A stretch of DNA of 64,000 nucleotides, from NCBI GenBank assembly GCA_035934385.1, contig DASYXY010000081.1:62001-126000 (forward strand), in the 5' to 3' direction. Below, piece after piece: positions 16,771 to 25,770 of this stretch; positions within the stretch are counted from its first letter, which is position 1, and each line of letters begins with the position of its first letter. The notes below the pieces were generated by a model, which worked only from the letters and a program-made list of their open reading frames with translations, searched no databases and was not told where the DNA came from. This DNA comes from CF-118 sp035934385. Its GTDB lineage: Bacteria; Chloroflexota; Dormibacteria; Dormibacterales; Dormibacteraceae. The position numbers were made by a program, and so were the translations under genes.

Positions 16771-17691
16771 ATGAGCTTCAGCATCGAGCGCTACAAGGAA
16801 GAGTCGAAGAAGCTGGACACCACGGGCGTGGCCTGGGAGGACGTGACCGGGCACCCGCTGTCCAAGGGCGACCTCTTCAGCCTGCACTACATGATGGACA
16901 TCGAGAATCACGTCCCCCTGTACCTCTCGCACCTGCTTGTCACCAGGGCGTGCATGGACCCGATCCTCACGGCCTTCCTCGCCTGCTGGAACTACGAAGA
17001 GCTGTGGCACGGCGAGAACCTCGGCAAGCTGCTGAACCTCTACGGGATCGAGTTCGACACCCAGGACCGGATCGCTCGAGTTCGAGCGAACCTGGGCGTC
17101 CAGAACAGCATCAGCATCCTGACCACGATGGCCGGCTCCTGGCTGTCGAAGGACTTCTCCGCGATCTACCTCACGATCGGCGCCATCAACGAGCTGACCA
17201 CCCTCACAGGCTATGGCGCCCTGATCCGCAAATCGAAGCACCCCGTCCTGGCCGACCTGCTGACCAGGATCATCAAGGACGAGCGCCGTCACTTCGCTTT
17301 CTACTTCAACTCCGCCAAGGAGTGGCTCACCGACAACCCGGCCGCCCAGCGATTCGACCGATGGGCCCTGGACCGTGTGTGGGTGCCGGTCGGCAAGGGG
17401 GTCAAGAACCAGGAGGAGGTCGACGCGCTCGCCTGCTACCTGTTCGACGACGAGCAGGGCGAGGAGGAGCTGCTCGCCATCGACGAGAAGATCGGCAGGC
17501 TGCCTGGCTTGTCTGGGATCAAGCTCATGTCGAAAGCCCTGTACGCGGCCCGCGAGCGGAGGGCCAGGAATCCCGAGTGGGGATTGCGCCTGATCGACAA
17601 CGAAGCCTGGGCCATCGCGGCGCCACGGCGTTCGCCCATCGACTCGCTCACCGGTCGCCGAGGCGTCCCCGTGGAGGCGCTGGAGTCGTAG
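16771..17691 (+). CDS. Diiron ferritin-like protein, acyl-ACP desaturase type
   Basis: A 306-residue helical protein. The two iron-binding ExxH motifs are in NYEELWHGENL and KDERRHFAFY, with further helix Glu candidates in DIENHVPLY and INELTT. Spacing and flanks resemble stearoyl-ACP desaturases (EENRHG / DEKRHE). The expected role is O2-dependent desaturation or hydroxylation of an acyl chain. GGGAGAG lies 4 nt before ATG. It is followed without a gap by a sigma-factor gene, so lipid desaturation may be linked to that stress regulator. Confidence 0.8.
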   Translation: MSFSIERYKEESKKLDTTGVAWEDVTGHPLSKGDLFSLHYMMDIENHVPLYLSHLLVTRACMDPILTAFLACWNYEELWHGENLGKLLNLYGIEFDTQDRIARVRANLGVQNSISILTTMAGSWLSKDFSAIYLTIGAINELTTLTGYGALIRKSKHPVLADLLTRIIKDERRHFAFYFNSAKEWLTDNPAAQRFDRWALDRVWVPVGKGVKNQEEVDALACYLFDDEQGEEELLAIDEKIGRLPGLSGIKLMSKALYAARERRARNPEWGLRLIDNEAWAIAAPRRSPIDSLTGRRGVPVEALES

Positions 17692-17723
17692 CCGCCGGCG
17701 ACGACGCCGGCCTGGCGGCCCGG

Positions 17724-18248
17724 ATGGCGGCGCGCGACACGTCGGCGCTGGCCGAGCTGTTCGATCGCTACGGTGCGATCGCGTACGGCGTCGCGCTGCG
17801 CGTCCTGCGCGACCCGGGCCGCGCCGAGGACGCGGTGCAGGACGCCTTCATGAGAATCTGGCACGGGGCTTCCGGCTTCAGCTCTGAGCGCGGCTCGCTA
17901 CGCGGTTGGGTCCTCGCCGCCGTCCGCAACCGCGCGATCGACCTCGTACGCGGACGGCCTGGCCGGGAACGCGAGGAGCTCGAGCTGCCGGACGACCTGG
18001 TCGCGCCGGCGGCCGGACCGGAGGCGGAGGCCTCGGCATCGCTCGAGCGCGCCGCGGTGCGCGAGGCCCTTGCGGCCCTGCCCGGCGAGCAGCGCCAGGC
18101 GGTGCTCCTTGCGTACTTCGGCGGGTACACACAGCTCGAGATCGCAGGATTGACCGGCGTGCCGCTCAGCACGGTCAAGGGCCGGATGCGACTTGCCCTG
18201 GACAAGCTCGCTGCGTATCTCACCGAGAGAGGCTTTGTCGATGTCTGA
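17724..18248 (+). CDS. ECF RNA polymerase sigma factor (SigK-like)
   Basis: A sigma-70 family factor of about 174 residues. Region 2 shows LFDRYGAIAYGVALRVL and AEDAVQDAFMRIWHG; region 4 shows LPGEQRQAVLLAYFGGYTQ and LEIAGLTGVPLSTVKGRMRL. The frame is open and protein-like upstream to 17688, but ATG 17724 is the only standard start and lacks a Shine-Dalgarno, so the true start may be a CTG at 17712 coupled to the desaturase stop. It overlaps the anti-sigma gene by 8 bp. Confidence 0.88.
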   Translation: MAARDTSALAELFDRYGAIAYGVALRVLRDPGRAEDAVQDAFMRIWHGASGFSSERGSLRGWVLAAVRNRAIDLVRGRPGREREELELPDDLVAPAAGPEAEASASLERAAVREALAALPGEQRQAVLLAYFGGYTQLEIAGLTGVPLSTVKGRMRLALDKLAAYLTERGFVDV

Positions 18249-18810
18249 GCAGGACCAGATGAGCGAACCGGCATTCGCGGCGATCGGGCTCGCCGTGGAG
18301 CCGGTGACGCCGCCCGCCGGGTTGCGTGATCGGATTCTGTCCGCGGGCGAGCCCAGGATTCCCGTGCTCACGCAGCCGAAGCGGCGCCTGCCGTGGTCGC
18401 TGCTTGCTGCCGCGATGGTGCTGATCTCGGTGGCCGCGTTCCTGTTGGGACAGCAGACGATTCACCGCGAAGGTCCCACCGGGCCCACCGTCTTCGGGAT
18501 GGCCGGTCATGGCTCGCTGCAGGGCGCGGGCGCCAAGGTGACCGACCTCAAGGCGGACAGGATCGCCGTGGTCGAGTTCAACGCGATGCCGGCGCTGCCG
18601 CCTGGAAAGGTCTACGAGCTGTGGCTGATCACCGCCGACGGCCACGCCGATCCGGCCGGCGTGTTCGTGCCCGACTCCAGCGGGCACACCGTGGTGGTGG
18701 TGGATCGCTCGCTCGAGGGCTACACGGTGATGGCTGTGACCGTCGAAGCCGGTCCCTCGGGCGTGAGCAGTCCCACGCAGCAGCCGGCGATGACGGGCAA
18801 CATCGCGTAG
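18241..18810 (+). CDS. Anti-sigma factor, RskA family
   Basis: A 189-residue protein with a short cytoplasmic N-terminus (about 55 residues), one membrane helix (WSLLAAAMVLISVAAFLLG) and an extracytoplasmic RskA-C domain (VVEFNAMPALPPGKVYELWL, ADPAGVFVPD, VMAVTVEAGPSG). It should hold the overlapping sigma factor inactive until regulated proteolysis. No Cys/His zinc-binding motif is present in the N-terminal part. ATG 18241 lies inside the sigma gene. Confidence 0.88.
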   Translation: MSEQDQMSEPAFAAIGLAVEPVTPPAGLRDRILSAGEPRIPVLTQPKRRLPWSLLAAAMVLISVAAFLLGQQTIHREGPTGPTVFGMAGHGSLQGAGAKVTDLKADRIAVVEFNAMPALPPGKVYELWLITADGHADPAGVFVPDSSGHTVVVVDRSLEGYTVMAVTVEAGPSGVSSPTQQPAMTGNIA

Positions 18811-18856
18811 CCGGATTGATAAGGTAACGGGCTTATCATTCCTGCACAAATGCAGG
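18811..18856. repeat. Dyad, 12-bp flanking repeat and start-codon hairpin at the ATPase gene
   Basis: CCGGATTGATAA (18811-18822) recurs at 20029-20040, on the other side of the ATPase gene. Within this region TGATAAG (18817-18823) and CTTATCA (18832-18838) form a perfect 7-bp inverted repeat. CCTGCA/TGCAGG (18841-18856, loop CAAA) forms a hairpin whose loop contains the A of the ATG at 18850. TATCAT (18834-18839) could be a -10 for a leaderless transcript. Confidence 0.5.
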
Positions 18857-20037
18857 ACTGGCCACCAAGCCCCTACCGGCCCGGCAACGGCATTGACCCT
18901 CCCTACCTCGGGGACCGCGAGGAGCAGATCGAGGCTGTCCGCGCGTTTCTGAAAGACGCGCGAAACCCGCGCAACGTCCTGATCACGGGGCTGCGCGGGG
19001 TGGGCAAGACAGTCCTGCTCAACCACCTGCAGGGCGAGGCGGAGGGGCTCGGTTGGCTCGTGATCGACAGGGAGTTCTCTGAGCCCGACGCCGAGCCGTT
19101 TGCGTTTGCGAACGCGCTGCTGACGGACATCAACCGCGCGCTGCGGCGGCTCAGCCTGTCAACACGGCTGAAGGATCGTGCGGCGAACGTGCTGCAGGCG
19201 GCGATCGACGTTGTCGGCGCCCTGACCGTCAGCTACGGCGAGTTCAAGGTAAGCGTCGACACGAAGCGGCGACGTACGGGCCCGAGCCGCCGTCTCGACG
19301 ACGATCTGAAAGAGGCGCTGACACACATCGGCGAGCTGTGCCGGAAGAGCGAATACCGCGGCCTGGTGCTGCGCTACGACGAGTTCCACGTCATTCGCGA
19401 GCATCCAGGATCGCCGACGCTGAGCGCGCTCCTGAGCGCCACGTCCGCGGTGCAGCAGCACGGGCTGCCGCTGATGCTGATGCTCTGCGGGCTACCCCCT
19501 GTCATCGACAACCTGGCGCGCTCGAAGAGCTACTCGGAGCGGATGTTCACGACGCTCGTGCTCGACAACCTGCGCCCACCGGAAGATCGGGCCGCGCTCG
19601 TCGATCCCGCCACACGCCTCGGTCGCCGGTTCGCGGAAGAGGTCGTGGACGCTGTGATGATCGACAGCGGCGGCTATCCGTTCTTCATCCAGGTCTACGG
19701 CGACGCGCTGTGGAACGGCTCGCACGGCGAGACCATCCAGATCGGCGACCTGCGCCGGCTGAGACCGCGAATCCTGGCCACCCTCGATGCGGGGTTCTTC
19801 AGGGCGCGCTACGTCCGCGCCTCACCGAACGAGCGCAAACTCATGCGCTACATCGCGACATGCGGCGAGAGCGCGACCATCGACCAGCTGCAGCACGCTT
19901 CCGGCCGCCGCAACAACGAGATCCAGCCGACGATCAGCGCCCTGATCGCGAAGGGGCTCGTGTACCGGCCGGAGAGGGCGAGGATCGGGTTCACCGCCCC
20001 GATGTTCGGCGCGTTCCTGCAGCGCACGCCGGATTGA
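18850..20037 (+). CDS. AAA ATPase, Orc1/Cdc6-like (AAA_16 type)
   Basis: A 395-residue NTPase. Walker A is GLRGVGKTVLL near residue 50; Walker B is LVLRYDEFH; a C-terminal winged-helix-like segment (ERKLMRYIATCGES, ATIDQLQHASGRRNNEIQPT) resembles those of archaeal Orc1/Cdc6 and related STAND-like ATPases. Its job in bacteria is unclear, and it may be an accessory or mobile-element-derived ATPase. There is no Shine-Dalgarno. It is bounded by identical 12-bp sequences, the second spanning its own stop codon. Confidence 0.75.
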   Translation: MQDWPPSPYRPGNGIDPPYLGDREEQIEAVRAFLKDARNPRNVLITGLRGVGKTVLLNHLQGEAEGLGWLVIDREFSEPDAEPFAFANALLTDINRALRRLSLSTRLKDRAANVLQAAIDVVGALTVSYGEFKVSVDTKRRRTGPSRRLDDDLKEALTHIGELCRKSEYRGLVLRYDEFHVIREHPGSPTLSALLSATSAVQQHGLPLMLMLCGLPPVIDNLARSKSYSERMFTTLVLDNLRPPEDRAALVDPATRLGRRFAEEVVDAVMIDSGGYPFFIQVYGDALWNGSHGETIQIGDLRRLRPRILATLDAGFFRARYVRASPNERKLMRYIATCGESATIDQLQHASGRRNNEIQPTISALIAKGLVYRPERARIGFTAPMFGAFLQRTPD

Positions 20038-20074
20038 TAAACCTCGCGTCCTATCAATACTTATCAGCGAGCTG

Positions 20075-20578
20075 ATGCAGCAGTCGCCAGGAAATCCGCC
20101 GCCGCCCCAGTTCTCGCCGGATGGCCTCTATTGGTGGGACGGATCCAGGTGGATGCCCAGGGCAGATGTGCCGGCCGTCGCGCCGCGGCCGATGTTCCCG
20201 CCGCCACCGCCGCCACCCGGCTACTCGGGTGGGGGAACCCCGTCCTACCTGAAGCCGTCGCCCGGCCTGCGCATCGTGCTGATCATCGCGCTGTCACTCG
20301 AGGCCCTGATCACCGGGCTCGTCAGCTTCGCATTCATCGTGAGCGTCATCCAGGAGGGCGGCGACGTCTTCGGCTACGTGCTGGGGTTTGCTTTCGTCGC
20401 CATGTTCGTGCTGTCCGGCCTGGCCTTGCTGGGCGTGTCGCTCCGCACTGCGTGGTCGCGATGGGTCGCCATCGCGGCCGGCATCCTCATCTCGTGGACG
20501 TGCATCGGCGCGGTGATCGGCATCCCGATCCTGGTCACCGCGGCTCGAGCGCCGGACCTCACTCCGCGAGGCGCTTAG
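20075..20578 (+). CDS. Membrane protein with DUF2510-like N-terminal motif
   Basis: A 167-residue protein. The N-terminal SPDGLYWWDGSRW matches the short Trp-rich motif of DUF2510-type actinobacterial membrane proteins. It is followed by a Pro-rich linker (MFPPPPPPPGYSGG) and three membrane helices (about 66-92, 98-122, 128-152). The function is unknown; the motif may bind a surface or protein partner. TTATCA/TTGATA dyads lie between it and the ATPase gene. It overlaps the convergent gene by 4 bp. Confidence 0.7.
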   Translation: MQQSPGNPPPPQFSPDGLYWWDGSRWMPRADVPAVAPRPMFPPPPPPPGYSGGGTPSYLKPSPGLRIVLIIALSLEALITGLVSFAFIVSVIQEGGDVFGYVLGFAFVAMFVLSGLALLGVSLRTAWSRWVAIAAGILISWTCIGAVIGIPILVTAARAPDLTPRGA

Positions 20579-21603
20579 AGCTCGGCACGCACCCGCGTCG
20601 CGGCCTGGGACAGCACCGACAACTTGGCGAACGCTTTCTCCCGCGGCAGGTACTTCATGCCGCAGTCCGGCGCCAGCACGAGCTTGTCTGGGTCGACGTG
20701 CTTCAGGGCCGAACGGATGCGGGCGACGACCGTATCGACGTCCTCGACAGGACTGTCGTCCGCCAGGTCGATGACGCCGACGATCATCGTCTTGCCGCGC
20801 AGCGACTCGAGCACCGACAGGTCCACCTTCTGCTGCGCCGACTCCATCGAGATCTGCGCGGCCGCGGCGCCGGCGAGCTCGGCGAGGAATGGGTAGCCGT
20901 TGGGCCGGTCGTGGACGATGTGCGCGTAGCCGAAGCACGTGTGCAGCGCGGTCTGACCGCGGATGCCCTCGAGCGCTCGGTTGATGGCGGGCAGCGCGAA
21001 TCGCTTCGCCTTCTCAGCGCGCGCCTGCAGATATGGCTCGTCGATCTGGACGATATCCGCGCCGGCGGCGAACAGGTCCCTGATCTCCTCGTTCACGGCG
21101 ACCGCGAGGGCCATGGCCAGGTCGGCTTCATCTCGGTAGTGGTCGTTCTGCGCTTGCTGTGACATGGTGAAGGGGCCGGGAAGCGTGGCCTTGATCCGGC
21201 GGTCGGTGTGCTTGCGCAAGAACTCAACGTCGCGCACCTCGACGGGGCGATTGCGCTTGATGGGCCCGACAACGCGCGGCACCGGGTTCGGGTGGCCCGT
21301 ACGGTCGAGCGCGCTGCCGGGGTTGTCGAGGTCCATACCCTCCAGAGCCGTCGCGAATCGATTCGAGTAGCTCTCGCGTCGGATCTCGCCGTCGGTAATG
21401 ATGTCGATGCCCGCGCGTTCCATGTCGCGGATGGCGACGACGGTCGCGTCGTCCTGCGCCTCCTCCAGCAGCTCCGGCGCGACACGCCAGATTTCTCGCG
21501 CGCGCACCCGTGGAGGCAGCCGGCTGCCCAGAGCCGCGCGGTCGATCAGCCAGTCCGGCTGCGGATAGCTGCCGACCACCGTCGTCAACAGCGGGTCCGG
21601 CAT
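20575..21603 (-). CDS. Cobalamin-independent methionine synthase-like protein (MetE C-terminal type)
   Basis: A 342-residue TIM-barrel of the MetE catalytic-domain family, which transfers a methyl group to a thiol using Zn. Candidate Zn ligands are His and Cys in ALHTCFGYAH and Cys in LAPDCGMKYL, with Glu in QISMESAQQ. The substrate-side motif VQIDEPYLQ is also present. It is about half the length of full MetE and lacks the N-terminal folate-binding half, like archaeal-type core enzymes. It is divergent from the dehydrogenase gene with a 19-bp gap. Confidence 0.85.
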   Translation of the reverse strand: MPDPLLTTVVGSYPQPDWLIDRAALGSRLPPRVRAREIWRVAPELLEEAQDDATVVAIRDMERAGIDIITDGEIRRESYSNRFATALEGMDLDNPGSALDRTGHPNPVPRVVGPIKRNRPVEVRDVEFLRKHTDRRIKATLPGPFTMSQQAQNDHYRDEADLAMALAVAVNEEIRDLFAAGADIVQIDEPYLQARAEKAKRFALPAINRALEGIRGQTALHTCFGYAHIVHDRPNGYPFLAELAGAAAAQISMESAQQKVDLSVLESLRGKTMIVGVIDLADDSPVEDVDTVVARIRSALKHVDPDKLVLAPDCGMKYLPREKAFAKLSVLSQAATRVRAEL

Positions 21604-21622
21604 CGTGCCAACCTTAATTGCG

Positions 21623-22660
21623 ATGAGGACGCTGAAGTTGACGACGGTCGACGCCTACGTGGCGTTCGACCTCGAATGCCCTACGAGCGCGGGCGGCACG
21701 CGGCTCGCAGCCGACGTCACCGAGCGCGAGACGCAGCTTCTGGCCCGCGCGATGACCTACAAGTTCGCGGTGCTCGGGGTGAACATCGGAGGGGCCAAGG
21801 CCACCATCCGCGCCACGGAGGCCGATCGTGACGACGCCGTCAAGCGCTACGTCGAGGAGATCCGGCCGATGGTCGAGAGCAGCAAGTTCCTCACCTCCAC
21901 CGACCTCGGCACGCAGCCCGAGGATTTCAGCTCGCTGCCCGGCACCGAGCAGGCGAGCGTCATGCACACGACTCGCGACGGCATGCCGCTGGATGCGTTC
22001 ATCACCGGGCTCGGCGTGACGGTGGCGGCCGAGACCGCCCTTGCAGGTCTCGCCGGCAAGACCGTGGTGATCGAGGGGTTCGGCAAGGTCGGCGGGGCGA
22101 CGGCGCTGGAGATGTGGCGGCGCGGCGCCCGCCTGATCGCGTTTTCGACCATCCACGGTTGCGTCCGACGCGCCGCGGGGTTCGACGTCGAGGAGCTGCT
22201 GCGCCTCCGCGCCGAGCACGGCGACCATCTCGTCGAACACGTGGACGAGCCGGTGAGCCCGGCGACCGAGCTGTTCGATGTCGGCTCCGATCTCGTCGTG
22301 CCCGGCGCCAGGATCGGCGTCATCGACGAAGCACGCGCGAAGGCGCTGCAGGCCAGGGTGGTCGCACCTGCGGCGAACGTGCCGTACACGAGGCGCGGCC
22401 TCGAGGTCCTGTGGGATCGGGGAATCATTCCGCTGGCCGATTACGTGTGCAACTCTGGCGCCACGATCGGCTACGTCACCAGCAGGGTCACGACCTCGGA
22501 CGAGGCGATCGCCGTCGTCGAGGACCGCGTGCGCGAGCTCACGCGCCAGGCGCTGGCCGATCCGGCCGGTCCGTTCGAGGGTGCCCGCAAGCTGGCGGAC
22601 GCGCACCTCCGCACGTGGGTGGACCCCACACAGATGCCGGACGGGCCGCCGCTCGCGTGA
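21623..22660 (+). CDS. Glu/Leu/Phe/Val dehydrogenase family protein
   Basis: A 345-residue NAD(P)-dependent amino-acid dehydrogenase. The N-terminal domain has the substrate Lys region AVLGVNIGGAKATIRA; the dinucleotide domain has VVIEGFGKVGGATALEM (GxGxxG). The family deaminates amino acids to 2-oxo acids. A catalytic K is retained but the usual GGGKGG run is altered to GGAKAT, so substrate range may differ. I chose ATG 21623; a GTG at 21605 is only 2 bp from the divergent start. First gene of an operon linked by 1-4 bp overlaps. Confidence 0.85.
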   Translation: MRTLKLTTVDAYVAFDLECPTSAGGTRLAADVTERETQLLARAMTYKFAVLGVNIGGAKATIRATEADRDDAVKRYVEEIRPMVESSKFLTSTDLGTQPEDFSSLPGTEQASVMHTTRDGMPLDAFITGLGVTVAAETALAGLAGKTVVIEGFGKVGGATALEMWRRGARLIAFSTIHGCVRRAAGFDVEELLRLRAEHGDHLVEHVDEPVSPATELFDVGSDLVVPGARIGVIDEARAKALQARVVAPAANVPYTRRGLEVLWDRGIIPLADYVCNSGATIGYVTSRVTTSDEAIAVVEDRVRELTRQALADPAGPFEGARKLADAHLRTWVDPTQMPDGPPLA

Positions 22661-24009
22661 AAGCCACTGGCCACGCGATAGGCCGGCTGCCAAAAGACAC
22701 GTGCGAACGCGACTGGATCTGGGATCGCGAGGCCGAGACTGAAGATCACGTCCAGGCGCTCGCGAGGGGCGAGGAAGCGTGGGAGCGGCAGTGGCAACAC
22801 CTGATGGAGAGCTCGGACTTCTACCGGCGACGGTTCGCTGACGCCGGCATCGGTCCGAAGTTCGTGCCCCTGGCGGAGATCGGCCGCCTGCCGTTCACGT
22901 CCAAGACGGACCTGAAAGCGGCGATCGACGAGCGGCCGCCGTTCGGCACCAACCTCTGCGTGCTCGAGGACCGGGTGAAGCGCGTGTACCAGACCAGCGG
23001 GACGTCTGGGGCGCCGAGCGTGCTTGCGCTCACGCCCGGCGACATCGAGACGTGGACGACCATCGGCACGCGCACCTACTACACATCCGGCATCCACGAC
23101 CACCACAGCGTGCTGTCGACGTTCGGCGCCGGGCCCTTCGTCGCGGGCCACACGTATTTCGTGCTGGCACGAATCGGATCGCGGGTGGTCCCTCTAGGAC
23201 CGGGCGACGCCGACCGCGTCCTTTTCGGAATGCGCGCGGGCATCTTCGACACGCTGCTGACCACGCCATCCTTCGCCCAGTACCTTGCGAACCGGCTGGA
23301 GTCGGCCGGCGAACACATCACGACGCTGTCTCACATCGTCACGGGCGGCGAGCCCGGCGGAGGCATCCCGGCGGTTCGCGATCACATCGAGTCGGTTACC
23401 GGCGCCTTCGTCAACGAGGTTATGGGCATCGGCGACATCGCGCCATCGCTGTTCGGCGAGTGCCCGGGAAGGCAGGGCATGCATTTCAGCGGCGGCGGGC
23501 ACGTGTGGGCGGAGCTTGTGGATCCGGATTCGCGCGAGCCCATGAGCATCGAGCCGGGGGCGGTCGGCGAGCTCGCCTACACCCACCTGACGCGGGAGGC
23601 GCACCCGGTCGTCCGCTTCCTCGGTGGAGACCTCGTGGAGGTTTACGGAGGCGACTGCGGCTGCGGGCGGACGACCTTTCGCATGCGCATCATCGGACGC
23701 CGGGACGACATGTTCATCGTGCGCGGAGTCAACGTCTACCCCTCTGCGATCCTGGCCGTCGTCAGCCGGTTCCGGCCGCGCGTCACGGGCCGCGCGCGCG
23801 TCGTCCGCGAGGGCTCGAGCGTCAGCGTCGAGCCGCCCGTGCTGGTCGAGGTCGAGATACCCGACGGCGCCCCTGCAAGCGCCCAGTTGAAGGACGAGAT
23901 CGAGAAGGAGGTCCGCGCGGGGCTCACCTTCAGATGCAGAGTGGACCTGATCACCGAGTCGGCCTTCGGCGAGGCCTCTTACAAGACCCGCCTGACCAGG
24001 AAGACATGA
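22657..24009 (+). CDS. Phenylacetate-CoA ligase-like (PaaK family) enzyme
   Basis: A 450-residue adenylate-forming enzyme. It has the AMP-binding P-loop YQTSGTSGAPSV, VTGGEPGGG, and the C-terminal CoA-ligase domain GRRDDMFIVRGVNVYPSAI. A Cys-rich DCGCGRT loop precedes this, as in PaaK. It activates an aryl- or arylacetic acid to its CoA thioester. GTG 22657 overlaps the previous stop (GTGA) and its own stop overlaps the next start (ATGA), so it is translated with the dehydrogenase and the citrate-synthase-like protein. Confidence 0.88.
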   Translation: MKATGHAIGRLPKDTCERDWIWDREAETEDHVQALARGEEAWERQWQHLMESSDFYRRRFADAGIGPKFVPLAEIGRLPFTSKTDLKAAIDERPPFGTNLCVLEDRVKRVYQTSGTSGAPSVLALTPGDIETWTTIGTRTYYTSGIHDHHSVLSTFGAGPFVAGHTYFVLARIGSRVVPLGPGDADRVLFGMRAGIFDTLLTTPSFAQYLANRLESAGEHITTLSHIVTGGEPGGGIPAVRDHIESVTGAFVNEVMGIGDIAPSLFGECPGRQGMHFSGGGHVWAELVDPDSREPMSIEPGAVGELAYTHLTREAHPVVRFLGGDLVEVYGGDCGCGRTTFRMRIIGRRDDMFIVRGVNVYPSAILAVVSRFRPRVTGRARVVREGSSVSVEPPVLVEVEIPDGAPASAQLKDEIEKEVRAGLTFRCRVDLITESAFGEASYKTRLTRKT

Positions 24010-24782
24010 CGCGAAAGAAACTGCGCTCGGAGATGGGCTGGAGCTCTGCCGACAAGGTCGTCGTGCGCGGACACGACCTCACGGAGCTCATCGGCAACGT
24101 CTCGCTGGGCGACTTCGCGTTCCTCGAGCTCAAGGGACGGCTGCCGACGCCGCAGGAGTCGGTCGTGTTCAACGCGATCGCGGTGACGCTCGTCGAGCAC
24201 GGCGTGACGCCGAGCGCGATCGCCGCGCGGATGACCTACCTTGGCGCGCCTGAAGCTCTGCAGGCGGCCGTCGCGGCCGGCCTCCTGGGGATTGGGGATC
24301 GTTTCGGTGGGCCGGCCGAAGAGGTTGCGCGGCTGCTCCAGGAGACGCTCCAGGATGCAGGTCCTGACGCCGACCTGCAGACCCTTGCCGAGGGGATCGT
24401 CGCCAAGCAGAAACAGGCGAGGCGAGCCGTTCCCGGGCTGGGCCACCCGGTGCACAAGCCGGTCGACCCGCGCACCGCCCGCCTGTTCGAGGTGGCCGGC
24501 GCCAACGGGTTCTCCGGGCGGTACGTCGAGCTGATGCAACTCGTGGCCGAGGAGGCGTCGCGCAGCCTCGGCCGGGAGCTGACCGTCAACGCGACAGGAG
24601 CGATCGGCGCCATCGCGAGCGAGCTCGGCCTGCCGTGGCAGGTGTGTCGTGGCCTGGCCGTGATGGCGCGCGCGATCGGGCTCGTGGCGCATCTGCAGGA
24701 GGAGTCGATCGAGCCGATGGCAGGCGAGATCTGGTCCAGGGTCGAGGAAGAAGCCTCCGAGCACAATCGGAGTCGGGGCTAA
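24006..24782 (+). CDS. Short citrate-synthase-like protein (citryl-CoA lyase type)
   Basis: A 258-residue member of the citrate synthase superfamily, about 60% of normal length. The active-site region VPGLGHPVHKPVDPRTARLF corresponds to the GHxxY/DPR motif of citrate synthase, and RAIGLVAHLQEE to the RxxGwxAH segment. The usual LHGG motif is DRFGG, so the first catalytic His is missing. It may cleave or condense acyl-CoA esters in the same pathway as the ligase. The start overlaps by ATGA. Confidence 0.8.
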   Translation: MTRKKLRSEMGWSSADKVVVRGHDLTELIGNVSLGDFAFLELKGRLPTPQESVVFNAIAVTLVEHGVTPSAIAARMTYLGAPEALQAAVAAGLLGIGDRFGGPAEEVARLLQETLQDAGPDADLQTLAEGIVAKQKQARRAVPGLGHPVHKPVDPRTARLFEVAGANGFSGRYVELMQLVAEEASRSLGRELTVNATGAIGAIASELGLPWQVCRGLAVMARAIGLVAHLQEESIEPMAGEIWSRVEEEASEHNRSRG

Positions 24783-24783
24783 C

Positions 24784-25770
24784 ATGAATCGCACCGTGCC
24801 GGCCGCGATTCCGGGCATCCACCACGTGACGTGCATCACGGGCGACGTCCAGAAATGCGTCGACTTTTATGTCGCGGTGCTCGGGCTGCGCTTCGTCAAG
24901 AAGAGCATCAACCAGGACCTGCCTGACACGTACCACATCTACTTCGGCGACTACACCGGCGGGCCCGGGACAGCGATGACCTTCTTCGGATGGCCCACGT
25001 GGCCGAAGCGCCGGACCGGTAGCGGCCAGGTGACGTCGGTCGGGTTCACCGTGCCCGCGGAATCGATCGACTTCTGGACCAAACGGCTGGGCCAGCTTGC
25101 AGTCGACATCACGCGCTCGACACGATTCGGGGCCGACGTCATCGCCCTCCACGACCCCGACGGCATCGAGCTCAACCTCGTGGCTGGCATATCACCCCTG
25201 AAGCTCACACCTTGGAGCGATGGCCCGGTGCCCGAGGCAAACTCCATCCACGGCTTCCACTCGGTCACGCTCACGGTGGCCGAAGCCGCGCAGACCGTCG
25301 AGCTGCTGGAGGCGACCATGGGATTCAGAGCGAGCGGCCAGGACGGCGAAGACCGGCGTGTCCGCCTCACCACAGGCGGGGGTGGGCCGCACGCGATCGT
25401 CGATGTCCTCGAGTCGCCGGAAGGCCCCGTGGGCGAGGAGTCGATCGGAACCGTGCACCATGTGGCCTGGCGCACCGCCGACGCCCCTTCCCAGCTCGCC
25501 TGGCGCGAAAAGCTCGTCGAGGCCGGGCGCAACGTCACGCCCGTGATCGACCGGTGGTATTTCAAGTCGATCTACTACCGCGAGCCGGGGGGAGTCCTGT
25601 ACGAGATCGCCACCGACGGCCCAGGCTTCACCGTGGACGAGAAGCCGGAGAACCTGGGCAAGACGTTGAGCCTGCCGCCGTGGTTCCAGGTGCGCCGCGA
25701 GCACCTCGACGAGTCGCTGACACCGATTGTTGTTCCGACGGACTTGATCAAAGGGAGGGTCTACAGCTGA
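24784..25770 (+). CDS. Ring-cleaving dioxygenase / glyoxalase superfamily (VOC) protein, MhqO-like
   Basis: A 328-residue protein with two vicinal-oxygen-chelate modules. Candidate Fe ligands are His in GIHHVTCITG, His in TVHHVAWRTA and Glu in VLYEIATDGP; DGIELNLVAG ends the first half. It resembles hydroquinone-type MhqA/MhqO enzymes that open aromatic rings extradiolly. The operon position after a PaaK-like ligase supports aromatic catabolism. It is 1 bp from the upstream stop and 1-bp overlapped (TGATG) with the next gene. Confidence 0.87.
   Translation: MNRTVPAAIPGIHHVTCITGDVQKCVDFYVAVLGLRFVKKSINQDLPDTYHIYFGDYTGGPGTAMTFFGWPTWPKRRTGSGQVTSVGFTVPAESIDFWTKRLGQLAVDITRSTRFGADVIALHDPDGIELNLVAGISPLKLTPWSDGPVPEANSIHGFHSVTLTVAEAAQTVELLEATMGFRASGQDGEDRRVRLTTGGGGPHAIVDVLESPEGPVGEESIGTVHHVAWRTADAPSQLAWREKLVEAGRNVTPVIDRWYFKSIYYREPGGVLYEIATDGPGFTVDEKPENLGKTLSLPPWFQVRREHLDESLTPIVVPTDLIKGRVYS

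Noticed and set aside
18811..20040. Insertion sequence around the ATPase gene
   Set aside because: 12-bp flanking repeats exist, but there are no terminal inverted repeats of IS length and no transposase; kept only as a repeat observation.
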